A stretch of DNA of 64,000 nucleotides, from assembly GCA_020628165.1 (NCBI GenBank), contig JAHDFM010000005.1:91302-155301 (forward strand), read 5' to 3'. Position 1 is the stretch's first letter; each line of letters begins with the position of its first letter. Under the pieces are notes generated by a model. That model saw only the letters and a list, made by a program, of their open reading frames with translations, did no database searches and was not told where the DNA came from. Below, piece by piece: positions 1 through 9,131 of the stretch. This stretch comes from Bdellovibrionales bacterium. Its GTDB lineage: Bacteria > Bdellovibrionota > Bdellovibrionia > Bdellovibrionales > UBA1609. The position numbers and the translations under genes were made by a program.

Positions 1-100
1 TTGTATAGGTTCTTCTATTCGCTCAGGATCAAAGCTTTTTACTCATGTTTACAGTTTTTGTGAAATTTGTTTCAGTTATGAAGATTCTTTTAAGATAAAA

Positions 101-177
101 TGGCGGGGTTGACGGGACTCGAACCCGCGACCTCCGGCGTGACAGGCCAGCGTTGTAACCAACTCTACTACAACCCC
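101..177 (-). tRNA. tRNA-Asp (anticodon GUC)
   Basis: The reverse complement folds as a cloverleaf: 7-bp acceptor stem GGGGTTG/CAACCCC, D arm with one A-A mismatch, anticodon stem CTGGC/GCCGG with loop CTGTCAC, five-base variable loop, and a T arm with TTCGAGT. The anticodon GTC reads Asp codons. The discriminator is G73, as expected for tRNA-Asp, and the 3' CCA is encoded. tRNA-Asp(GUC) is one of the four tRNAs that normally carry queuosine at G34, and a queG gene lies in this window. Confidence 0.96.
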
Positions 178-269
178 ACGTTGTAATGAATCGCTAATAT
201 AGGATCCAAATCCTCCGTGAGCAACATCTTTTTTTATAGATATCAATATTTTGCAACGCTTCTGCAAGC

Positions 270-297
270 AAAAAAGGCAGCCGCTAAAAGCTGCCTA
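270..297 (-). terminator. Rho-independent terminator after pepN
   Basis: On the minus strand the 6-bp stem GGCAGC/GCTGCC (276-281 with 290-295) with an eight-base loop is followed by six T residues (275-270). It lies about 130 bp beyond the pepN stop codon. Confidence 0.8.
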
Positions 298-428
298 ATT
301 ACAGTTCATTTTTTACTGTTAGTTTTGCAAGTTTTACTAATTTTTAACCTTTATTTAAGCACTTACATAAACTTATTAATGAAAGATTTACCTTTAAGTC
401 GGGAGTCAGAAAAGGCTTTCACCCTCAA

Positions 429-3068
429 TCAGTTGAGGGCATTGTTAATAATCTCCGTGCAGTTCTTTGAGAGGCCCGGAGTGGAGGCTATCTTTTTTAA
501 CAAAGGCTGTACGATCTTGCCGCGATCATCGCCCCATTGTTTCCACATATTAAAATTTGAGCAAAGCCTTGAAGCCACTTGTGGGTTCTTAGCATCGACT
601 TCAATAATTTTGTCGGCTAAAAACTCATAACCTTCTCCGTTTTCGTTGTGAAAGGCGGGTGTGTTGGTTTGGCAAAAATAAAGAACGGTGCTATAGATTT
701 TGTTAGGAATGTTGGCGTCGTAGGCATTAGAAGCGAGGATGGAGTCCTGCATATGTTTAAGAGCATTGCTTCTGCGAGACGAACTCTCCATTCTGAGCCA
801 ATTGTTAATCACATTGGTGTCTGACTGCCATTTGTTATAGAAGTCTTCAAATACAGTGTTGCGTTGTTGTGAAGTTGTATTTTTTAGAGCGTTCATCGCA
901 CCTAAAGTGTTAGTCATGCAAAATGAATTGTTAAAGTGAGACGCAGCTAAATTAAAATATTCTTCTTTATTCGTGGCACATAAATACTCGAGGCATAAAT
1001 TTGCCAAAGCTCTTTGGCCAATGCTGTAGCCGTCTTTTTTAAATTCTGTTTGTAAATTGTTTTTATAAGTGAGGATAAAATTCTCTTCACAAGCTTCAGC
1101 GATTTTTACAAACAACTGGTCCGCGGCCTTGGCAATGAGCACAGGGTCGTAGCTGTTAAAAAACTGTCTTAAATAAGTTTCGCTTGGCAGGGTTAAAAGT
1201 TCAGCGCTGAATTGAGGGTCATCGCTGCTACTGGCTAAGGCTTCGTTAAAGACATCAAAGACAAGTGGGTTTACATTAGCTTGGTTTCCATCAGAAAAGG
1301 CTTTGTAAATATTTTTAAATTCATTGCAATAAAACTCTTGAGCTGCGTTCCAACGATTGAAGCTATCGGCATCATTTTTAATAAGGTTAATCAAAGTTTC
1401 TGGTGTGTAGTCGTAATTAATTTTCACAGGTGCAGAGAACTCTCTTAAAAATGAAGGTGATGGTTTATCTTGAACATTTGCAAAAATCACTTCGTGAGCT
1501 GAGTCGATGAGTTCTACCACAACACCTTGTTTGGCGCAGGGAGTGACTTCGCAATTGCTTTTTAAAACTTCTAAAGCAATGGCCTCTCCAGATGGTGAAA
1601 TTAGACCCATTTCAAGCGGGATGTGAAACGGTTTTTTTTCAGCGGTTTCTGGTGTGTCGCGTGTGTGTTGTTTGAACACAACGCTGTAAGTTTTAGCGTT
1701 AGCGTTGTACTCAGTGGTGATATCAATCTCCGGTGTACCAGCTTGATTGTACCAGTTTTTAAAATGAGTAAGATCTTTTCCACTGGCTTGCTCCATAGCG
1801 TAGACAAAATCTTCTGTGCGAACGGCTTGTCCGTCGAAAAGTTCAAAGTACTTATCCATGCCTTTTTTGAAGTTATCCCTGCCAATGAGTTTTTCAATCA
1901 TGCGGATGACTTCAGCACCTTTGCTGTAAATGGTGCTAGTGTATAAGTTGTCCATCGACATGGCATAGCTTGGGCGAATTGGGTGAGCGTTTGGTCCAGC
2001 GTCTTCAACAAACTGACGAGATCTTAAGTTGGAGACGTCCTGCAGGCGTTTCACCGGGCGTGAACGCAAGTCAGAGGTGAACTCTTGATCTCTGTATACA
2101 GTGAGCCCTTCCTTTAGACTCAACTGAAACCAGTCTCTGCAAGTCACGCGGTTGCCTGTCCAGTTGTGGAAGTACTCATGGCCAATGACAGCCTCAATGC
2201 CTTCATAGTCGGTGTCGGTGGCTGTTTCTTGATCAGCTAAAATATATTTTGAATTAAAAATATTAAGGCCTTTATTTTCCATAGCCCCCATGTTGAAAGA
2301 GTCAACTGCTACGATCATGTAGATGTCTAAATCGTACTCGAGATCAAAGCGCTCTTCGTCCCATTTCATAGATTTTTTCAAAGACTCCATAGCAAAGTCT
2401 GTTTTGTTCTTACGTCCTTTGTCGACATAGATCTCAAGGTTCACAGTGCGACCACTTTTGGTGGTGAACGTGTCAGTGAGCACATCGAGGTCGCCTGCAA
2501 CAAGGGCAAAGAGGTAGCAAGGCTTTTTAAATGGATCAACCCAAGTGACACTGTGGCGGCCATCATCAAGATCTTTGCTTTCTGTTTTATTGCCGTTTGA
2601 TAAAAGGTAAGGGTACTTACTTTTGTCAGCAATGATGGTGGTCGTGTAGATCGCCATATTGTCTGGACGGTCTACAAAGTAAGTGATGTGGCGAAAGCCT
2701 TCGGCCTCACATTGAGTACAGTAGATGTCTCCTGACTTATACAAGCCTTCCAAGGCTTTGTTGTTGTGAGGTTCGATTTCGGTGGTCACTTTTAAGGTGA
2801 ATGCATCACTTAAAAAATTTGAGCTGATCGTTAATGAATCGGCGTCTTTTGAGTAATCACAAGGCTCGTTGTTGATTTTAACTTCGATGAGGTTTAGGTT
2901 TTCACCGTCGAGCTTTAAATGTGAGCTTGAGCTTGCGTTATCATTGCGAACGACTTTGGACTCTTGAGTGACAATGGTTTTGTCTTCAAAAAGTTCGAAT
3001 TTGAGGTTTGTCTCCACAATCCAGTAGTTGGGCTGTTTGTAGTCTTTGAGGTATATTTTTTTGCTCAT
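429..3068 (-). CDS. pepN: Aminopeptidase N (M1 zinc metallopeptidase)
   Basis: Removes N-terminal residues from peptides in the cytoplasm, part of peptide recycling. The 879 residues match the size of Escherichia coli PepN (870). The substrate-recognition motif GAMEN is near residue 262. The zinc site HEYFH has H297, E298 and H301, followed by NWTGNRVTCRD and by the third ligand in KEGLTVYRDQEF. No signal peptide is visible. The ATG at 3068 follows an AAAGGA ribosome binding site. It appears to be a single transcript ending in the hairpin at 270-297. Family assignment is secure. Confidence 0.96.
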   Translation of the reverse strand: MSKKIYLKDYKQPNYWIVETNLKFELFEDKTIVTQESKVVRNDNASSSSHLKLDGENLNLIEVKINNEPCDYSKDADSLTISSNFLSDAFTLKVTTEIEPHNNKALEGLYKSGDIYCTQCEAEGFRHITYFVDRPDNMAIYTTTIIADKSKYPYLLSNGNKTESKDLDDGRHSVTWVDPFKKPCYLFALVAGDLDVLTDTFTTKSGRTVNLEIYVDKGRKNKTDFAMESLKKSMKWDEERFDLEYDLDIYMIVAVDSFNMGAMENKGLNIFNSKYILADQETATDTDYEGIEAVIGHEYFHNWTGNRVTCRDWFQLSLKEGLTVYRDQEFTSDLRSRPVKRLQDVSNLRSRQFVEDAGPNAHPIRPSYAMSMDNLYTSTIYSKGAEVIRMIEKLIGRDNFKKGMDKYFELFDGQAVRTEDFVYAMEQASGKDLTHFKNWYNQAGTPEIDITTEYNANAKTYSVVFKQHTRDTPETAEKKPFHIPLEMGLISPSGEAIALEVLKSNCEVTPCAKQGVVVELIDSAHEVIFANVQDKPSPSFLREFSAPVKINYDYTPETLINLIKNDADSFNRWNAAQEFYCNEFKNIYKAFSDGNQANVNPLVFDVFNEALASSSDDPQFSAELLTLPSETYLRQFFNSYDPVLIAKAADQLFVKIAEACEENFILTYKNNLQTEFKKDGYSIGQRALANLCLEYLCATNKEEYFNLAASHFNNSFCMTNTLGAMNALKNTTSQQRNTVFEDFYNKWQSDTNVINNWLRMESSSRRSNALKHMQDSILASNAYDANIPNKIYSTVLYFCQTNTPAFHNENGEGYEFLADKIIEVDAKNPQVASRLCSNFNMWKQWGDDRGKIVQPLLKKIASTPGLSKNCTEIINNALN

Positions 3069-3165
3069 TATAAAGTCCTTTGCATCAAAGTGAAAGCAAT
3101 ACTTTTAGGGTTTATTGTATTTTACAATTGAAGTCTAGAGAAATAAATCAAATAATATTATATAG

Positions 3166-3810
3166 TTACGATTCTTTGTTGAGCACAATTTGAACGTAGT
3201 GCTTCAGGCCGTCAAAGAAGTACTCAACAGCGATCATCATAAGAATTAAGCCCATGAGGCGAAAGAACACTTTGTTGCCGCTGGGGCCTAAGAAATTGAG
3301 GATCTGCTTAGAGAAAATCAGTACAATATAGTTCACTAAACAGGCCACGATAAGAGTTAGGGTGAAGACGGTTTTGAGTTTGTAGTTGATGGCGTCTTGA
3401 ACCAAAACGGTGGTCACAGTGAGAGCGCCGGGTCCACAAATCATGGGAATGCCAAACGGAGTGATGGCCGATTCAAAAGCATCTCGAGTGTCATCAATTT
3501 TAACGGTGCTCTTGGTTCTGGCTTTTTTTCCTTGGAGCAAATCATAACCCATGATGAAAAAGAGCACACCTCCGACAAGTTTAAGGCCGTTGATGGAAAT
3601 ATTAAATAATTTAAAAATATAGGTTCCGGAAAGAGCAAAAATGATCATGGCCAGGAAGGCTGCGACGTTGGCTTTCCTCGCATATTTGCGAGCGTTCTGT
3701 GTTGACATCCAGCTAGTGATGTCAAGATACATGGGCATACTACTGAACGGATTGATCACCGTAATGATGCTTGTGAATGCGAATAAGAAGTAAGCGATTT
3801 CTGCCTTCAT
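3166..3810 (-). CDS. MarC family integral membrane protein
   Basis: A 214-residue, very hydrophobic protein with about six membrane segments and the conserved NPFSSMPMYLD and ITPFGIPMICGPGALT motifs of the MarC/UPF0056 (YhgN-like) family. The role of this family is not firmly known; the old link of MarC to antibiotic resistance was not upheld. It follows the AGCS symporter gene by 62 bp on the same strand and may be cotranscribed. Its start codon lies inside an 11-bp inverted repeat (3803-3830) and has no clear Shine-Dalgarno sequence. Confidence 0.88.
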   Translation of the reverse strand: MKAEIAYFLFAFTSIITVINPFSSMPMYLDITSWMSTQNARKYARKANVAAFLAMIIFALSGTYIFKLFNISINGLKLVGGVLFFIMGYDLLQGKKARTKSTVKIDDTRDAFESAITPFGIPMICGPGALTVTTVLVQDAINYKLKTVFTLTLIVACLVNYIVLIFSKQILNFLGPSGNKVFFRLMGLILMMIAVEYFFDGLKHYVQIVLNKES

Positions 3811-3830
3811 AGCAAATTAGCTATGAAGGC
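3803..3830. repeat. Inverted repeat over the marC-family start codon
   Basis: Perfect 11-bp arms GCCTTCATAGC (3803-3813) and GCTATGAAGGC (3820-3830) flank a six-base spacer. The marC-family ATG (3810-3808 on the minus strand) is within one arm, so in mRNA the start codon would be paired. It could also act as a weak end signal for the upstream symporter gene, although no T run follows. Confidence 0.6.
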
Positions 3831-3872
3831 TATCGAAGAAGAAGTAAAGTTATATTCGTGTGAGTGTAAAAA

Positions 3873-5243
3873 TTATTTCTTAACCGTGTTGAAATATCTA
3901 TTGGTCTCAGCCTTGAGTTTCGGGAATAAAAGTGCCAAAGCTATTAAGTTAGGAATCACCATCAAACCAAGCATTATGTCAGAAAAACTTAACACAGGGG
4001 TGATGCTCCAGACGGCACCGATAAAAGCAAAGACACAAAATACGATTTTGTAAATGGTCACACCATTATTGCCAAAGAGGTAATTGAAGGCTTTTTCGCC
4101 GTAATACGACCAGCTTAACAAGGTGGAGTAAGCAAACATCAGCACAGCAAAAGGAATGAAATACTCACCAAAAAAGCCTGGAATGGCTGAACTGAAAGCT
4201 TGGGCTGTGAGCTCAACACCTTTAACGGTTGTGTAATCCACACCAGAAATTAAGATCACTAAAGCTGTCATCGTACAGATAATGACGGTGTCGATGAGGG
4301 GCTCTAAAAGTGATACAAGCCCTTCTCGCACGGGCTCTTTTGTAGAGGCGGCGGAGTGGGCGATCGGTGCTGACCCAAGCCCCGCTTCGTTGGAGAAGCA
4401 AGCTCTGCGCACACCTTGAATGATCACAGTGCTGATCGCAAATCCCGTCACACCACCAGCGGCCGAGTCCATAGAAAATGCGGATGTTAGGATGAGTTTA
4501 AGAAGGCCTGGAACTTTTTCGGCGTTAAAAACAATCACCCAGACAGCGCCGGCCACATACAATAAGCCCATAAAAGGAACTAACTTTGAAGTCACTTTAC
4601 CAATGCGCTGAATGCCACCAATGATAACCACAGCAGTTGCAATAGCAAGTACAAGGCCTGTGATCCAAGTAGGGACGGTGAAGTTTGAGTTAAGAATGGA
4701 AGCTACTTGGTTAGACTGAAACATATTTCCAGCCCCAAGGGTTCCACAAATGGTGGCCACAGCAAAAAACACGGCAAGGGGTTTAAAGTTTTTTCCAAGA
4801 CCGCGCTCTATATAGTACATCGGGCCACCCCGAGCTGTGCCATCGGCATCAAAAGTTCTGTACATGATGGCAAGGGTGCATTCGGCATATTTCGTAGCCA
4901 TACCTATGAGGCCAGTCACTATCATCCAAAAGACAGCCCCAGGTCCTCCCATGGAAACAGCAATGGCAACCCCAGCTATGTTACCTAAACCAACAGTAGC
5001 AGAAAGGGCCGTGCACAAGGCTTGGAAGTGAGTAATATCACCAGGGTCGTCGGCATCATCGTACTTGCCCATAACTATTTCGATGGCGTGTTTGAAGCCA
5101 CGAAATTGAATTCCTTTTAATAATAAAGTGAGCAATAAGCCAGTTCCACAAAGGGCAATAACGAGTGGAAGGTTCCAAACGTAACCAACAATTATGTTTA
5201 ATATTTCATTAACGCTGTCTATGAGTGTTTGATTTGATTCCAT
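3873..5243 (-). CDS. Sodium:amino-acid (alanine/glycine) symporter, AGCS family
   Basis: A 456-residue inner-membrane transporter with about eleven hydrophobic segments. The family signature is plain: LCTALSATVGLGNIAGVA in the first third and ACFSNEAGLGSAPIAHSAA in the middle, together with MYYIERGLG. Members such as AlsT/DagA take up alanine or glycine with Na+ or H+. The substrate cannot be told from sequence alone. The ATG at 5243 has no strong Shine-Dalgarno. A MarC-type gene follows 62 bp downstream. Confidence 0.93.
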   Translation of the reverse strand: MESNQTLIDSVNEILNIIVGYVWNLPLVIALCGTGLLLTLLLKGIQFRGFKHAIEIVMGKYDDADDPGDITHFQALCTALSATVGLGNIAGVAIAVSMGGPGAVFWMIVTGLIGMATKYAECTLAIMYRTFDADGTARGGPMYYIERGLGKNFKPLAVFFAVATICGTLGAGNMFQSNQVASILNSNFTVPTWITGLVLAIATAVVIIGGIQRIGKVTSKLVPFMGLLYVAGAVWVIVFNAEKVPGLLKLILTSAFSMDSAAGGVTGFAISTVIIQGVRRACFSNEAGLGSAPIAHSAASTKEPVREGLVSLLEPLIDTVIICTMTALVILISGVDYTTVKGVELTAQAFSSAIPGFFGEYFIPFAVLMFAYSTLLSWSYYGEKAFNYLFGNNGVTIYKIVFCVFAFIGAVWSITPVLSFSDIMLGLMVIPNLIALALLFPKLKAETNRYFNTVKK

Positions 5244-5559
5244 GGAGTTAACATAAATAAATTATTTAAGATGGCAAAGAAGAATGTCATTTTAGAATTT
5301 TGCGTTATTTAAGTTATTAAAAATATTTATATTATTCTGAATTGAAAAGTTAATAATAAAGGCAGTTTTACCTTAAAAACTTAAATTTTCTTAACTGGAC
5401 CTTGTGGAAAACTGTTTTATTCCATTTGAATTTGATGAGCAGTGTTAAGCATTGTAATAAAAGATCCATTGAACTTTTATTATCAAGTGTCATTTAATTT
5501 AATAACTGTGTAGGGCAGTTAAAAGTTTAAAAATAATAGCTTACTTTAGGAGGGAAAGT
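5244..5559. other. 316-bp divergent intergenic region
   Basis: AT-rich gap between the divergent symporter and outer-membrane barrel genes. A plausible vegetative promoter for the barrel gene is TTGAAC (5469-5474), 18 bp, TTTAAT (5493-5498). A strong ribosome binding site TAGGAGGG precedes the barrel ATG. I see no repeat or small gene here. Confidence 0.45.
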
Positions 5560-6504
5560 ATGAATTATAAAGCTGTATTAGTAGCTTTGGCTACAATGGC
5601 GATGGGATTAACATCGTATGCACAAACTAGCACAAACGCTGGTGAGACAAAAACAAAGGTCCAAAAACAAAACAAAGTTGAAGGTGACTTAGATAACGAA
5701 ATCACTAACGCAAAGTTACGTGCTGAGAGTGGATCAAAGTCAAAGTTTTCTTCTAGTATTTCTGCAACTTACTCAGGTGGTAGTATCAGTGACCCTGGTT
5801 CAAAAGACAGAAAAAACTTATTAGGTGGATCTAATGTAGAGCAAGTTAGATTTTCTGGTCGTGTGAGCGGAAGATACCGTTTTACAAAGAACACGAGTAT
5901 GACTGCTGGTATCGGAATGAATATCGTTCAGCCGTTTCATTCAGCTCAAGAAGAGTTAGGTCAAAACGACTACGGTGATAAAACTGAAGTTTCAAATCCA
6001 AACGTTGCTGTTTCACATTACAGAAGAGTTAACAACTGGATGTTACAAGCTGGTGGTGGTGTCACTGTTATAACAGCTGAAAAAACAAGACTTGCTGGAT
6101 ATCAAGCAAACCCATATTTGACTGGTACAGCTTTGTATGACTTCAAAAACGGTTTCAACGTAGGTATGTTACTTGCTGTTGATACTCTAGTTCTTAACAG
6201 AAACGCTTCTAGAGCTAACCCTGACTTTGAATTTGGATGGCATCCATTTGTTGAGTATGCTTTCAACGACACTTTCAACTTCAGAACAATTTGGAACTTT
6301 GGTGTTGCTCACAGCAGTGGTGAAGTGCCGGGTCAAAACCGTTGGACAAACACTGGTATGAGACAGTCTTTCGGTCTTGGTATTGCAGCTACAAGAGATA
6401 TCTTCTTGTACCCTAACTTCCAGATCCCAACTCGTAACTTCTACGCTGACTTCGAGTCTGATAGAACTACTGTTGGAATCAGTGCTACAATCAACGTATT
6501 CTAA
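5560..6504 (+). CDS. Probable outer-membrane beta-barrel protein
   Basis: 314 residues with a clean signal peptide (MNYKAVLVALATMAMGLTSYAQ, read as two halves around the hydrophobic core; cleavage after SYA). The mature part alternates polar and hydrophobic residues in many short strands rich in Gly, Tyr and Asn, and it ends in Phe (ATINVF), the usual sorting signal of outer-membrane barrels. About 60 polar residues after the signal look unstructured. It prefers AAC and TTC codons more than its neighbours do, suggesting high expression. The start follows TAGGAGGG. No enzyme motif is visible, so a porin or structural role is only inferred. Confidence 0.75.
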   Translation: MNYKAVLVALATMAMGLTSYAQTSTNAGETKTKVQKQNKVEGDLDNEITNAKLRAESGSKSKFSSSISATYSGGSISDPGSKDRKNLLGGSNVEQVRFSGRVSGRYRFTKNTSMTAGIGMNIVQPFHSAQEELGQNDYGDKTEVSNPNVAVSHYRRVNNWMLQAGGGVTVITAEKTRLAGYQANPYLTGTALYDFKNGFNVGMLLAVDTLVLNRNASRANPDFEFGWHPFVEYAFNDTFNFRTIWNFGVAHSSGEVPGQNRWTNTGMRQSFGLGIAATRDIFLYPNFQIPTRNFYADFESDRTTVGISATINVF

Positions 6505-6531
6505 GAAAACCTTTTCTTAAGTACAAAAAAC

Positions 6532-6565
6532 AAAAAACCCAAGCTAACAAGGCTTGGGTTTTTTT
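6532..6565. terminator. Bidirectional terminator
   Basis: Stem CCCAAGC (6538-6544) / GCTTGGG (6552-6558), with seven T residues on the right and six A residues on the left. It sits between the convergent barrel gene and the zinc-ribbon/TPR gene and can end transcripts from both sides. Confidence 0.9.
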
Positions 6566-6589
6566 ATTTTAAATTTCTCAGGGTTTGTT

Positions 6590-7354
6590 TTAAGACTTTT
6601 TTGCTCTAGAGCTCGTTTTGCGATTCAACCCAAGGGCTTCATTGACGATCTTAAGTTCGCTTTCAAGGAAGTAACGCGTGTTGGTTGCTTTGTCTCTGTA
6701 GTAATTAATGATTCTCTTAGCTTGTTCATATTTTTTGTTTTCAATTAACATATCTACGAAAGATCGTGTAACACTGACTTGTAAGATATCTGGCTTGGCT
6801 TTAAGAGCTAACTCATATTGTTGTGTGGCCAAATCAATTTGATTGCTCATGCGAAGTGCTTTAGCAAATTGGTAGTGAGCCTCTGGATTTTCGCCATTAT
6901 TTTTGAAATACATATTATAAGCTTGAATGGCTTCAGGAAACCGCTCCATTCGGACTAAAAGTTTGCCTTTTTTGTGAAGGGCATCGATCTGTTGCAATGG
7001 ATTTTTTTCATAAAGTTCCGAAAGAGTCTCTAGAACACAGTCGTATTTTTTTCTCTCTTCACACATGTTGGCGAGTTTCATTAAGTTGTCTGTAGAAGCC
7101 GTGCCCATAAGTTGTGAAGCTTTCACAGGTATGATTTTAAAAAAGTGCTTGTCCCAACTAATTAAATGAACAGCGGTTAACAAAAACATGGCGGCAAATA
7201 AACAGATTAAAAGACTGGATTTGTCTTTGTGTGCTGGCGGTTTGTAGCCAGGCTGCATGACTTGGAATCTCCATCCACAGTCGCAAAAGTATTTATCACC
7301 AATTCTGCGGTCTTCCGGTGTGATGTTATGGCATTTTGGACAAGTTACATTCAT
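6590..7354 (-). CDS. Zinc-ribbon, single-pass membrane protein with TPR repeats
   Basis: 254 residues. The N-terminus carries a CPKC...CDC zinc-ribbon-like knuckle (residues 5-26). A single membrane segment follows near 45-65 (LLICLFAAMFLLTAVHLI). From about residue 85 there are tetratricopeptide-like helices (EAIQAYNMYFKNNGENPEAHYQFAKALR and the following repeat, together about four). The topology puts the knuckle in the cytoplasm and the TPRs outside, with a scaffold role as the usual guess. A sigma-54-like element is located about 30 bp upstream and a GGGGGA ribosome binding site precedes the ATG. Specific function unknown. Confidence 0.75.
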   Translation of the reverse strand: MNVTCPKCHNITPEDRRIGDKYFCDCGWRFQVMQPGYKPPAHKDKSSLLICLFAAMFLLTAVHLISWDKHFFKIIPVKASQLMGTASTDNLMKLANMCEERKKYDCVLETLSELYEKNPLQQIDALHKKGKLLVRMERFPEAIQAYNMYFKNNGENPEAHYQFAKALRMSNQIDLATQQYELALKAKPDILQVSVTRSFVDMLIENKKYEQAKRIINYYRDKATNTRYFLESELKIVNEALGLNRKTSSRAKKS

Positions 7355-7384
7355 AGTTCCCCCTGAGTATTAAAGCCATAGCTT

Positions 7385-7402
7385 TTGCACAGGAAGTGCC
7401 AA
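7385..7402 (-). promoter_or_regulatory. Sigma-54-like -24/-12 promoter
   Basis: Minus strand TTGGCACTTCCTGTGCAA: GG at 7400-7399, exactly ten bases, GC at 7388-7387. The predicted start is near 7375, about 20 nt before the TPR-gene ATG, so the position fits well. Confidence 0.6.
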
Positions 7403-7525
7403 TTCAACTGCAATAAAATGTGTTTAGACTGAAAAATGATGTCAAGTCTTTGGTCTTGTAAAAAATAATGACGGTTTTTCTAAATTTGAAATGTATCACT
7501 ATTTTACATATTTAGAGGGGAGGCA

Positions 7526-7555
7526 AACTCTTTATAGAACGTCGTTCTAAGAGTT
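7526..7555. repeat. Stem-loop in the 424-bp hisS/TPR gap
   Basis: AACTCTT (7526-7532) pairs with AAGAGTT (7549-7555), and inside it AGAAC (7536-7540) with GTTCT (7544-7548). T residues follow on the plus strand, but no plus-strand gene ends here. The rest of 7355-7778 holds the sigma-54-like site and the duplicated hisS tail; I see no other gene. Confidence 0.45.
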
Positions 7556-7717
7556 TTTGTCTTAAATTGATACGAACACATTTTTTTAACAAAATGAGTG
7601 TATAAACGTTGTGAGTTTTAACGCCGCTTAGATCCGCTTGAGTTTGTACACAAGATATTTAGTCTTTATGGCAACAGTCTATTCTATAAATTTGAATGCC
7701 AATTATGAAAAAACAGA

Positions 7718-7776
7718 GTTGAGTTTTACCTGAGTTTAACTATCAGTTTTAATTCTTTAATGGTCATTGTCTTGTT
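7718..7776 (-). repeat. Degenerate copy of the hisS 3' end
   Basis: These 59 bp resemble 7809-7868 (inside the hisS 3' end) with roughly three quarters identity and one missing base, in the same orientation and about 91 bp apart. The copy lies just beyond the hisS stop codon and is not in a usable frame. It looks like an old tandem duplication spanning the end of the gene. Confidence 0.7.
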
Positions 7777-7778
7777 GG

Positions 7779-9020
7779 TTACTGGTCAACCACCCATTGA
7801 ACGACGTTGTTGAGATTTACCTGAGTTTGATCACCAGTGCTTAAATCTTTAACGGTCACAGTGTTGTTGTTGAGTTCATCAACACCTATTACAAGAGCAA
7901 AGTCCACGGCCATCTTATCTGCTTTTTTCATTTTCTTGCTCATGTTTCCACTGTCTAAGATTTCACAAGCAACACTAGCAACTCTCAGTTTATGGCATAT
8001 TTCAATGCACTTGTTTTTGATGGAGTCGTCCAAACATAATAAAGCTGTTGTTTTTTGAGTTGTCACAGGCGTTTCTGAAATGAGCATTAAGCGTTCTATG
8101 CCGGCACCAAAACCCACACCAGAAAGCTGCGGACCTCCCATCATTGCTATGAGATTGTCGTAGCGACCACCAGCAAGCACAGTGTCCTGAGCGCCGAGTT
8201 GATCGCATTTGAATTCAAAAACACAGTGATTGTAGTAATCGAGACCGCGCACAATGTTTTTGTTGATATTGAAGTTAATGTTTAAAGCTTCCAGTGCTGA
8301 ACAAATATCATGAAAAACTTTTTTAGAGGTGTCGTTAAAGCAGTCGTGTAAACTTGGGGCACTCTGACAGATCTTTTGATCGTTTTTGTCTTTGGAGTCT
8401 AAAATTCTTAAAGGATTTTTCTCGAGGCGCACTTGGCTGTCTTCAGAGAGTTCACTTTTATACGGTGTCAGGTAGTCGATCAGCTGTTGGCGAAAGTGGT
8501 TGCGGCTTTCAGGGTCACCAAGGCTATTGAGCTCAAGTGAGATCTTTTGTTCTGGGCAAATGGATTTTAGAGTTTGGTCAGCTAGGCTGATGCAATCAAT
8601 GTCGTGTTTAAAATCTTTAGCTCCGAGCACTTCAATGCCAAGTTGATGGAACTGGCGAGTGCGTCCTTTTTGCGGTCGTTCGTAGCGAAACATAGGCCCT
8701 TGATAAAACCATTTGAGGGGAACGTTGCGAGTGAGCCCTTGTTGTAAAAACGCGCGCACAACACCAGCGGTGCCTTCCGGACGGAGTGTGAGTTGTTCTC
8801 CACCGCGGTCGTTAAAGGTGTACATCTCTTTGTTGACAATGTCCGAGGTGTCGCCCAGGGTCTTCATAAAAACTGGAGAGAATTCAAAAACGGGAGTGCT
8901 GATCTCGGCAAAACCAAAATCGCGAGCCACCTGACTAAATGTTGAGACAATATGATTGTATTTTAAAATATCGTCACCAAAAATATCGTGAGTTCCACGA
9001 GGGGATTGCAATTTTGCCAT
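7779..9020 (-). CDS. hisS: Histidyl-tRNA synthetase
   Basis: Class II synthetase that charges tRNA-His. 413 residues, normal length. Motif 2 is visible in WFYQGPMFRYERPQKGR. The histidine-binding signature is VRGLDYYNHCVFE, followed by AGGRYDNLIAMMGG, and motif 3 is GVGFGAGIERL. The C-terminal anticodon-binding domain covers roughly residues 325-413. The ATG at 9020 begins MAKLQSPRGTHDI, typical of the family. A degenerate duplicate of the gene's last 60 bp follows the stop. Confidence 0.97.
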   Translation of the reverse strand: MAKLQSPRGTHDIFGDDILKYNHIVSTFSQVARDFGFAEISTPVFEFSPVFMKTLGDTSDIVNKEMYTFNDRGGEQLTLRPEGTAGVVRAFLQQGLTRNVPLKWFYQGPMFRYERPQKGRTRQFHQLGIEVLGAKDFKHDIDCISLADQTLKSICPEQKISLELNSLGDPESRNHFRQQLIDYLTPYKSELSEDSQVRLEKNPLRILDSKDKNDQKICQSAPSLHDCFNDTSKKVFHDICSALEALNINFNINKNIVRGLDYYNHCVFEFKCDQLGAQDTVLAGGRYDNLIAMMGGPQLSGVGFGAGIERLMLISETPVTTQKTTALLCLDDSIKNKCIEICHKLRVASVACEILDSGNMSKKMKKADKMAVDFALVIGVDELNNNTVTVKDLSTGDQTQVNLNNVVQWVVDQ

Positions 9021-9131
9021 ATTGAAAGTCCTAATATATCAACAGTTTTTGTTATTTTAGGCTTTTACTTTTGATTTGACAATTTATCCAGAGAAATCTT
9101 TTGTAAAAAAAAATGAATTTTCTTATCATTT

